Positions 51,286 to 61,052 of a stretch of DNA of 64,000 nt are shown here, in pieces (the first letter of the stretch is position 1; every line of letters starts with the position of its first letter). The position numbers were made by a program, and so were the translations under genes. The notes under the pieces are model-generated. The model had not been told where the DNA came from and ran no database searches. It was given only the letters and a program-made list of their open reading frames with translations. Source of the stretch: Dipetalonema caudispina (Eukaryota; Nematoda; Chromadorea; Rhabditida; Onchocercidae); assembly GCA_013365325.1 (NCBI GenBank), contig JABVXV010000262.1, positions 1-64,000 of the forward strand, given 5' to 3'.

Positions 51286-52446
51286 ATGCAAAAACTTCGC
51301 TTGAAAATGACTCTCCAATATCGATATGCAAATTTCTCCACAATAAATGCTTTATCAAATCTTTCCAGGGATAAAACATTTCTCCTGGAAATTTCAAAAT
51401 TTTCAAAATTGACTGATAAATAATTATCTGAAACCATCAAAAATTCAGGTTGAATTACTACGATCCACATTCTACATCCCATTTTTTTTCATCACCTATA
51501 CGATAATACACTACCAGGAAAAACAAAAAAAAACTGCCACTCAATCACTGATGTAAATAAACCCAAATGCAGCTGATTTCGCATATCTCCAGATGAATTA
51601 TTATTCTACTTCCATGATACAATAAATATTTCACAAATGCAAGTTATTCATGTTTTTGATTAATCGGCTATTATCCATAATGTTTCAAATATTTATATGT
51701 TAATTTCAAATGATATGCACAAAACAACGACGTGTTCACAATCTTTATTTTTTTTAAAAAAAAAGACAAACAAGAAATTCAAACACCCAGTCCGAATCCA
51801 ATAGCTGAATTTTTCTTCGATTAAAAAGATAGCAAAAAACACAATCAAATCAAGCAAAGCTATCAGGAAAACAGCATCCCAAATCTTTTTGTAAAACTCA
51901 AACGATAGAAATTCGAATTAAAAATCAAAAAAAGAAAATCAAATAAGGTAAAAAATCTGAAATACTCTAAAAATAAACAAAATAAAGAAATCTTCTTCTT
52001 TGATACTTCAAACTCAATTATGGCCATCTGAAACTGATCACAAGCCTTTTTACATAATTTCTTTTCTCTTCAAAAATTTTTCTTGAAATCAAAGATTTTG
52101 TGAATGAAGGGTTTTTTTTCCAAAACTACACAACAACAAAAAACTGTGATAACAATCAAAATAAAGGTCCTCCGATCATTCTTTATGATGTCGTTCTCCG
52201 TTGGGAACAATTAGACGCCAGTAAAAAAATTACACAGCTTTCTAGAAAGAGACCGATGTGATCAATCACAAACTACCATGCAATTGATCTGCGGCTGACA
52301 TAAAAGTATAAAAGACAGTAGTTTCGGAGAGTATTCATTTTGTATAGATTTGCAAACTATAAAAAACAACCAGATTCATTCAGGAATCAATAATAAGACG
52401 ACAATACATTACGGAACAGCGGGAGAGGGAGAGAGACAGCGAGATA
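51286..52446. other. Intergenic between PPCDC and ChaC
   Basis: AT-rich with no exon seen. A purine-rich GGGAGAGGGAGAGAGACAG stretch lies at about 52420-52438, just past the PPCDC stop. Confidence 0.5.
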
Positions 52447-54045
52447 TTACAGTGATGAATTATCGGAGTATACAGCGAAACGGTTCTTCACCTCGCTAGC
52501 GACAATTGATGCTATCATCTGCACTGTTGCCATAGCGCCTGAACCAGTATCACCACACATTAATTCTTTCTCAATTGGCGGTATTTCCTGGAAAAAGAAT
52601 TTCGGATTAATCCAGTTAACCGTAGAATGAAACCTGACGTTAAGAAATGTCTTCATGAGCTGACCTACTTTTTTTCTGGAATCAAAATAACGAACGAGTG
52701 ATATATCAACAATTTAGAGGTAATTAACTTCTCAGATGCTTCCCTTAGAATTCGGACTCATTTTACAGTTTTTAATGAAGTTTAAGAAACCAGTTTGCAA
52801 ATCAGAACTAAAAAACCGAAGTAATTTCGATACCAAATGAACGAATCATTAGGAAACATATCAACCTTATATCGTAACAATTCCTTCAAAACTTTACGAT
52901 GCTGATACGTTAGCGGATTTTCCCACATGGCAACATTCATTGCTGGTGCATAATACAAAGGTTTTCGTGGATCCCATGCGCGTACAATTGATAGCAAGAT
53001 GTTATCACATATGCCATTCGCTATTTTACCCATCGAGTTTGCATCTAATGGTGCAATCAACATTGCATCCGACCATTTTCTTAACTCTAAAAATACGAAT
53101 TTCGATAACTCTAATATCTCGAAAAAGTAATCCACTTAAAGCTAAAACTTAAAGCAAATATGAAGTTAAATTTACCAAAGCGGCAAAGGACTCCTGACAA
53201 ATGTATACGCACGACAACAAATAAAAGAAAGGATGCTGCAACGAAGTCAAAAAGTACTGCCATTTGTTGGTTAATCAACAATACAAGGTCGAAGCCAATG
53301 GTAATTTAACCGGAGAATGGAATATCTTCGATGGTCTGGCGGCCAGCAATCTGAGTCTTGCTCGTCGACTCATAGGCTGTAGGATACACAGTCATATTAC
53401 TAAACGCTCACTGATCCTTCTCATGACCCAGATCAATTCCTGTGTGAACTGACCAATATGTAGAACTGGATCACCACGCTTCTTCCACATATTCCATTCA
53501 TCCAAATCATTATAAATGGGAATATCAAATGTTGATTCATCAATGAATGTTCGAGCGGCATCGGTTGCAACTATTCGAATGACCTTAATAAATTCACATG
53601 AACCAGTACTGAGATCGACTTATACAAGTTTCAGTACTTTTGTTACATTTGAAAATTCAAAGATTCCATGAAATACTGCCTAAAACATACCAATTTTTCT
53701 TCAGGACTATTCTTATAAAGTTCCGTGATTAGCTCAGAAAGTTTGATTGATGCAACTGATCCAGTGATACCAATCAAAAGATGAAATTTACCGCCTTGTC
53801 GAACGAACGAATGATCCGGTCCATAAGGCGCTCGTGTTTTTATGCTTTGAGTCTAAAACTTGAAGAATTAATGACAAAAATATTCGGAAACGGTCTATTA
53901 TTATCGAAACAGCATCACACTATTATTTTCCGCTTCACTCATAATCAAATTATCAAAACTAGATACTGAGATCTAAATGTACCAAGAATACAACACTCTT
54001 AGGTTCATCTACCCACAACAAACCATTTCCACGTCCGACCATCAT
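52447..54045 (-). CDS. ppcdc: Phosphopantothenoylcysteine decarboxylase (coenzyme A synthesis)
   Basis: FMN enzyme that decarboxylates 4'-phosphopantothenoylcysteine to 4'-phosphopantetheine. Secure minus-strand exons: 53852-53691, 53583-53454, 53086-52866, 52587-52447. Signatures: FHLLIGITGSVASIKL (flavin-fold start), DEWNMWKKRGDPVLHIELR with the catalytic histidine, MLIAPLDANSMGKIANGICDN, YYAPAMNVAMWE with the PAMN motif, and ELMCGDTGSGAM with the conserved cysteine. The first secure exon has no in-frame ATG, so a start must be spliced on. One option is a small exon 54045-54013 (MMVGRGNGLLW, donor TGG|GTAGAT), giving 228 residues. The other is the last exon of the upstream zinc-finger-like gene, making a fusion. 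The enzyme domain is certain; the N-terminus is not. Confidence 0.93.
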
Positions 54046-54135
54046 CCTATACCGTCATCGCCATCATTACTACCGTCATTCCTACTTGTTCTCCGTCAAG
54101 AGTACTGGTTATATTTATATATATGAAGTATGAAA

Positions 54136-54141
54136 TTTATT
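54136..54141 (-). terminator. AATAAA polyadenylation signal between the zinc-finger-like gene and PPCDC
   Basis: On the minus strand AATAAA lies about 25 nt after the TAA at 54168-54166 and about 90 nt before the candidate PPCDC start at 54045. It fits 3'-end formation of the upstream gene in a closely spaced operon. In this AT-rich DNA the hexamer could also be chance. Confidence 0.45.
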
Positions 54142-54165
54142 AAAACCCAAAACTTTTCAAAACTT

Positions 54166-57100
54166 TTAACTTACATCAACCGTCGTTACATCAATCGGTG
54201 CATAACTCGACTCCGATTCATCCTCAATTCGAGCTTTTTTCAATATAACAGGTGGTTGGCCGTCCGGCATTCCCTCCTGTTCTTCGAACACACTATCTTC
54301 AACAACCTCTACTTGATTTCTGTCTAATTCTGTGTTCGGTCTGCGTAAAATACGTCTTCCAAGCGCTGATGCTTCCTGTTCCGTGACATACAAGGGTGTT
54401 GGCCGTGGGTGGATGTACTGTAAGAGAAATCCAATTCAGTCCGATAAAATACAACTTCACTTAATTGAGTGCAGAAATTAAGAAGAAATAATGTCACTCT
54501 TTACTTAAAAGCAATGGGTATCCTGTGTGCCTTAATTATCTCGCTAAAATTATACATTTATCAATAAACAGATTATTTTGTGAAAGCAAACAGATTATTC
54601 TTTATACTAAGATGTAAAGTGTGCGTAATGCATAATATTTGCTTCGAAAAAGTATAAAAAATTTTTAGGAAATGTCTATAAAACAATTAAAGAGAAATCA
54701 AACGAATTTTGAAGACAGTAGATAAAAACGTAGCAAGCAGAAACCTATTATAACCGCACCATCAATAAACAGAACAGATACAGTGCTCTTGAACTAAGAG
54801 ATGAGTGAAAGTGACAAATTCGTAAAACGGTGGTGAAAGTACGCAAGGACAAAGTCAAAGCAGAGTAATCTTTGATTCCGCTTGAAGATTTTTATACTTT
54901 CCTGTTCACGTACCTGTTTTCCAGATGCAACAAGCACAACTTACCGATGATACAGAGTGGTTAAGATTTGTAATAAATATAAACAGATAGTGCTAAATGA
55001 AACAAAGTCAAAGTTCAAATATAAATCGAATAAAACCGGAACTTTACTAACCAAACTATTCCGGGCCAGCTTCTGTCGGAATGACTTCATCACGTTTCTC
55101 ACTTGTTCCTTGTTACGTAATCTACGTGGCGTGACTCGCGAGCTGCTCGCGCACTGATCATAAATGCTTTGCTCCGTCAATCGGTCGTAAATCTAATGGT
55201 AGAAGCATTTTGGAATTTAAAAGTTGAAAGTTCTGCTTTGAAATTATTTGAAAGTCCTGATGCAAATCCAACTTCTATATAGCGTTTTTTGATAAAGACA
55301 TTTCGAATTTCGGATGTCAACTGCATCTCGGGCTATTAACGATACTAAACATAACAACATTAATTAATGCAGAAGTAGCTGAAGTATCGTAACAATAGTC
55401 GATATCAAGGGGAAGAGTAGATGTAATCGAAATTCAAATAAACCAGTTTTCCTGCATCGCTCGAACCCATTCTAACTGTGGAATTGTGATTGTATCTGAT
55501 TTTTTCATTATCTCGAATGATATATAATATGCAGCAAAAGGCGGAAAAAAACGATTACTTAGTTGTTTTCCAAAGATTTAATAGCCCAAACGATAAAATA
55601 TGAGACGATAAAACATAACAATTTTTGACATATATTGTCATACTGCGCTAAAAATCCAAGAAATACGACAATTTCTTATATTCCCAGTGAATGATGCCAT
55701 CGCAACAAGTTAACACCTGCACTTCTTCGATAATTTTTAAATTTACCTCAACCGCATTATTGTTCATGATACTCTGTTCTTTCACTTCTTGTAATATGAT
55801 CGGTAATGTACGGAGGAATGGCTGATTGGTTCGTTTGGCATTTCCATGCGGTGCATTGTCGGACACTTGGGCTGCTACAACATGGTCACCAATGTAATGA
55901 AAAAGTACCAAACCACACGGCTCTCGCGAATATTCGCAACGTCTGCAAATTTTGGTTAACTTAAAACTCCTTATTTTTTTCGAAATCACAACTGAATGGG
56001 CTAGAATACGGATCTGACGAAGTGATTCAATTTAAAAGAAAATTTTTAACCACAGTTTTTACACCATGACTGAGCAGAATAACAAATCGGATTCACATAC
56101 CGAAAAAATATATTTTATCCATTATGTGTTAAGACAAAACGGACTGAGCAGAAAAGAAGTAATTCTACAGATTACAAATGAACAGCCAGCCCCTAAGTTC
56201 AGTTGGAATTTGAAAAGACAAGTGAAACTCCACCGTAGAATATAATCATCACCTCAATGAATCATCCACCATTATTAAGTCCAATCATTTCGGGAAATCC
56301 TTCACCTCATGAAAAAAATGTTGAACAACGAATTCACCACTATCAGACTTGACAATGATAAATGAGAGAAGTGTAAGGATCACACTTACATAAATCTGTC
56401 ATCGCCATGTGGATCATTTTTGCAATAAAGTAAGTTATATCGTTTTTGCAATCCATTACTCAAATTATGAACACCCTTGGAATTCCCCCATCGATATCCA
56501 TCAACACGAAATGTACGTCGTACTTGGTCATCATTCAGAGTACCACGTGGATAGAGAGTACAGTCATATACCACAATAGTGCCACCATCTGGTCGATACA
56601 TCGGTCCATTGGTACATACCAGATTTCGATTTTTTTCAACTTTATCTGCAATGACGAAACGATATCTATCTATGCGAAGAGGCAAAACGATAAAGCATTA
56701 CCTATGGAATTATCTAATCTCATGATCATTCCAGATTCTGCGTGCTATAATCCCCGGAAGGGGAAAAAGAAACGCAAATGTATCATACCAAATACAACTG
56801 ATCATCGAAAGGGTCGGGTCATTTCATTGAAAAAATCAGCGGCAGTCCCCGAGAAAAAAGTCATCTCTACTTGGACTCACATTTGCGGAGTTTTAGTACG
56901 ACTTCTCGAGATCGGTCAAATATTTGTAGCTTATTGTGCATAAATTTACTTTTGTAATAATAAGGAAGACAATGTAAATTATTAACGCTATAATCCTCAA
57001 TCAGAAAGATGGATGAAAAGGATTGGTTCCAAAAGAGACACGCCTTTCAAAAACAAACTTTGACAATGTTTTGGAAAATTCTTCCCTCAGACGACTTGCG

Positions 57101-57756
57101 AAAGGCCTTCACATTATTAAACTTGCACGTTAAAACAATTTGAAAATGGATTTAAATTTCGGTTTCAAAATTTTAAATACTCTTTTTGGTTCAAATAGCA
57201 GTTCGACAGCTCAAATCATAAACTTATTTCAACAGTTGCCCTTGCGCTATCATTTTTATTATTCCATTTCATTGTATATCTTACTAAATTGAATAAACGG
57301 ACTGTTTTGACAAATCAGCATTTAAATTTATTTTGGAATCTGTTTCTTTCATGCTTCGTCATTAAAAGTTCAATCAAATGTTTCGGCAGATTGGAAACAT
57401 CAAATCTGATAACACCTGCCATGTACTTTGTCATGAAGTGTTTGAATCTGATGGTCTCACTCAGTGGCTCCGTTCGACCTATTGAATATCTTTATATGCG
57501 TATTCCCCTCCTTACGACCACCAATCACAATTGTCAGGGTTCTTCCCTGGGTAAAAAACGGCATCAACCAGACAGAGATCATTCCGGCACGATGCAAACC
57601 AATTCCTTTCGATCTTGGACGAAGGTAAAACGTGGACTTACCATATGGGTAAAACGTGGACTTACCGAGAACAGCGTTGTATTGATCGAGCGTCAAAGGA
57701 TTGGGCACACCGGTCCGGTAGACTATGCGTGGTTTCCGGAGGTAAGCATCGTCCAT
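54166..57756 (-). CDS. Nematode zinc-binding protein, FLYWCH/WRKY-GCM1-like (tentative)
   Basis: Probable nuclear DNA-binding-type protein. Exons 57756-57666, 56645-56390, 55942-55747, 55192-55052 and 54417-54166 are in phase and give 311 residues from the first ATG. The core reads VDGYRWGNSK, LQKRYNLLYCKNDPHGDDRF, then RCEYSREPCGLVLFHYIGDH. A Cys...Cys...Cys...His arrangement around an aromatic GYRW word recalls FLYWCH and related WRKY-GCM1 fingers. A conserved-looking block follows (NAPHGNAKRTNQPFLRTLP, LQEVKEQ), then a helical basic part (RNVMKSFRQKLARNSL) and an acidic tail. A further 5' exon is likely: 57986 to about 57897 is open (YPGLETIFRNLSQLVKLL), but its join is unclear. The exon 1 donor is tandemly duplicated. 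At the 3' end GTAAGTTAA is either a stop or a donor into PPCDC. I am sure it is a gene, less sure of the family. Confidence 0.6.
57624..57666 (-). repeat. Tandem duplication of a 5' splice site (24-bp period)
   Basis: GGTAAAACGTGGACTTACC (plus strand) occurs at 57624-57642 and 57648-57666. On the minus strand each copy holds a G|GTAAGT donor. Both donors leave exon 1 in phase 1, so either can join the exon at 56645. The distal choice adds eight residues (GKSTFYPY). Confidence 0.85.
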
Positions 57757-57993
57757 CTCACGCTCTCTTACCTGTTAAATTCAACTGAGATCTCGTCAAA
57801 TTACTTTGCAACTTTAAAATTTCTCAAAATCGAAACCAGCCTATCAATATATCCTTTAACCTCACGTCACCCCCACGTAACGGTACACTTCCCATATCTC
57901 CTCACCCACGTATGGATTGCGCAAAAGCTTCACTAACTGAGACAGATTGCGGAAAATCGTTTCAAGACCCGGATACTTTACTACAGCTAAAAA

Positions 57994-60900
57994 ACTTTTA
58001 AAATATGCTCAAATTTTATCGTTGACAGACTAAAAGTTAATGCAATTAATATTTAAGCATCAATACATTTTCATCTAACATAGCTTGTTCATTCATTCAT
58101 TCATTTATTTATTTTCCAAAATTTTCATCCTTTTATTTAATGTAAGAAGTAATTTGAAGCAGTGATAATTTTCACATATATTGGTGCTAACAAATGCAGC
58201 AGTCTTTGTTATCTTTTTATTCGTCAAATGAGTTCAACTGCATTAGCTAAGGGTTATTCAGAAGATCAGAATGTTAAATCATAGCATTGTAGAAGTTTTT
58301 TGATTTTAGACAACCACAAAAATACTCTACTAGCGAAGTAGATCTTAATACAGATATGATTAAAGTAAAGATAAGTTAACTGATCACTACATCCACAACT
58401 AATATCAAGAATATTAGTTGTTAATGCTTTAAATATTTTAAATGATCTTTCTTCCTAAGAAATTATTTTCGTTAGTGTTTTAGAAATAGTATACTTGTTT
58501 AGGGGTATATTTTCTCTTAAATTTTTCTTCCACTCTCCTTAAACTCCATAATTGATAAATTTCCGAAATATATTTGTAGCTAATTATTATGTTTGATGTC
58601 ATATGAAGGCTTAGCAATGTGTACATTCACAAAAATTTCGGAATGTGAAAATTTTGACCTCATTGAGCATCAACCCATTTTGATTTTTTAAAACAGAAGG
58701 ACTTTCCTGTTTCCTTAAGTATAACAACTAAATGATACATTCATGTTATCATATATTGGATATCTTTCATATGTTAAATGATAACAAATGAAATACCTAT
58801 AAAAAAGTTATGCTTTTAATGCCTGAAAGACTTGTACTTACATATAATATGCGACATAATGTCGCAACATATTGAGGTAAATTTTTGTGAGTACATTTAA
58901 TTCATATGGTTAAAGAATGAATTTTTTGATGCTTGGAAATTATATTTTATGAATATTTCCATTTATTTGAAAAATTTCTTAACTATTTTTTTAAAAAAAA
59001 AAAAAAAAAAGGTGAGTAATCATTGCTATCTTGTGATTGAATATTTTCAATCAAAATAAAATAATTTTTGAATCAAAGAACAAATTTCTCGTGATGATTT
59101 TTGGGATAGATGTACAATCTTTAATAGAGGATAATTATGGTAAGATAATTTTTTTTGGAATCTATTGTCTCATAGGTAGAAATTTCGAAAATTTCAATAT
59201 GAGTTAGCACAAATTAAAAAAGTGAAATTTGAAATTGCAGAAATCATATGTTATTGAATTGAAAAATTTCTCATTCCATTTGACTTTTCACCTTTTTATT
59301 TTGTTTCAATAAATGGTATGAAGTGATGGAACAACATCAACAACAAGGCAGAGTAAGAGTTATATTTCGTTGCCTGCTGTCTCCATAATATTAAGGGAGT
59401 CTTTCAATCAATCAATCAATATTGAATTTTTATTATTGTTTAATTTTGGAGTATCATCGTCAGTGGAGAGAAGAAATATGAGCTATACCTTACAAAAACT
59501 TTTTTATTTCAGATTTTTTAAAGATTTTTGGGAGATTTTTGGTTTTTCAGAATTGTGGATTATGAAAGACTGTTAATGAAACTGTTTTAAAGAATCATTC
59601 GTAAATGTTGAGGAGGTAAATAATTTTTAGATTTTCAGGTTACAGATTATTCTCCTTAAAATGTATTACGGCAATGACGTATTTCAATATTATAACTGTA
59701 ACAGTATGTTTCTTTAAGAAAGCAGTATGATGTATAAATCAAGAAGTTCATCTATCTCAAATTTAAATGATGAATTCATGTTTAGCTAGATAATGAATCA
59801 TCATAGTCAGGATCTATTTTTTTTTTTTTCTGATAGCTGTTCGCACTTTTCCTTCCACATATCAAAACACTTTATTGATTGTCGTTTGCATATAGGCAAA
59901 TTTTACAGGAATACATTTTTCAGTTTCCCCTACAAAACCTAGTCTGGTCAGTTCATCGAATAATCAGAATTCAGGACGAACTTCCAGAAGCTTTCAAATC
60001 CCATAAGTCTTAAAGATACGACAGTGTATTGGTTGGCTATAACCGATGGGTCAAATAATCAATAATCTAACTGAAGGTAGATTTGTAACCGGCGACATCG
60101 TAGATATACGATGCACTGTATACAGGTGATACACGTCAATTTTTGCCTACTACTTTTAGGTATTTGCTTTTAGGTATTTTGGTGCACAATACATCGAATA
60201 ACTTCAATCCATACTTCGATATGCTGTGCTGTGTATTGTTCACCTATATATACAATATTTTTCTTTTTTTTTTTTTTTGATAACACATTACCTTCATGTC
60301 CTAAAAAATGTTTACCAAACTTCCCAACTTTTTGAATGAAAGGAAACAACTCAAACTACTTGTAAGTCAACCGAATAGTCTGTCCTGTAAATAATTTTTT
60401 ATTTATTTTTGTAATTAGTTGGTTGTAAACTTTGGTTATTCAAACTCAGCAGGAGAGAGGGCAGGGAAAAAAAGGGCGGAATTAAAGTTTGCTTGTTTCA
60501 TATTTCAAAAAGCTTATCTGTTCTTGCTATTTATTTATTTATAGTGATGTTTCAAATAAGTGATGAAATATTTTCGATGGGTATTGAAAATTATTCGCTA
60601 ATATTAACGGTAGTGAATAAAAATTCATAGCACATACAACACGTTATCCAGCATTGAGGTCACTACGATCTAGTTAGGATCTATTTTGTATTATCATCGC
60701 AGTTTCCAATATCCGACACATCTTGATGAAGAATGATAAGTAATTCAATTTAAACCAATTTTTTATTTCCCATCATTGTTAGTAATTTTTAGCCATATAT
60801 TTTTCTTATTATACCTTTCTTTTTGCTGGAGTTCCGGAAATTTCCTCGTTTAAGTCAGCTAAGCATTTCTGTTTTTGTGATTAGGCTTGTCATTTTACTT

Positions 60901-61020
60901 ATTTCCGTAGAATCATTTTTGTGGATCATTCTTTCGCGTTTACTATAAATGAATTGGCTGTAACATATCGGTTAACTAGCGTACGTCATCTATCATATTA
61001 TGCCTATGATGCAATAGTAT
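57994..61020. other. Three-kilobase region between divergent genes, no gene seen
   Basis: No exon is supportable on either strand. It holds a small hairpin (58395-58421), poly-A (58991-59010) and poly-T (about 59819, 60263) runs and ATTC/ATTT short repeats near 58090. It must contain the promoters of the minus-strand zinc-finger-like gene and the plus-strand FRMD8-like gene. Confidence 0.5.
58395..58421. repeat. Perfect 11-bp hairpin
   Basis: ACAACTAATAT (58395-58405) and its exact reverse complement ATATTAGTTGT (58411-58421) flank a CAAGA loop. It lies between divergent genes; no function is assigned. Confidence 0.7.
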
Positions 61021-61030
61021 TCCCTTTCAG
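61021..61030 (+). promoter_or_regulatory. Probable trans-splice acceptor of the FRMD8-like gene
   Basis: TCCCTTTCAG ends at 61030. The first ATG of the gene follows 22 nt later at 61053 without an intervening ATG. The geometry fits a spliced-leader site. Confidence 0.5.
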
Positions 61031-61052
61031 CTAGCAAGGAGTTATTGAAAAG

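Noticed and set aside
56446..56943. 165-codon plus-strand open frame
   Set aside because: It is antisense to the zinc-finger-like exon 56645-56390 and its flank; no splice sites or family similarity on the plus strand.
57457..57641. Continuation of the minus-strand frame past the duplicated donors (to GRTLTIVIGGRKEG)
   Set aside because: The acceptor-like site at 57555 is out of phase with the GTAAGT donors, and the next secure exon (56645) fits phase 1 directly from them.
57289..57936. 215-codon plus-strand open frame, the longest in the window
   Set aside because: It is antisense to exon 1 of the zinc-finger-like gene, with odd composition and no domain; the minus-strand reading has phase-consistent splicing.
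59370..59576. 68-codon plus-strand open frame
   Set aside because: Low-complexity, AT-driven composition; no splice or family evidence.
60178..60250. Imperfect inverted repeat GGTGCACAATACAT / GTGTATTGTTCACC resembling a microRNA precursor
   Set aside because: The arms pair with mismatches and a large one-sided bulge; not a convincing hairpin by eye.
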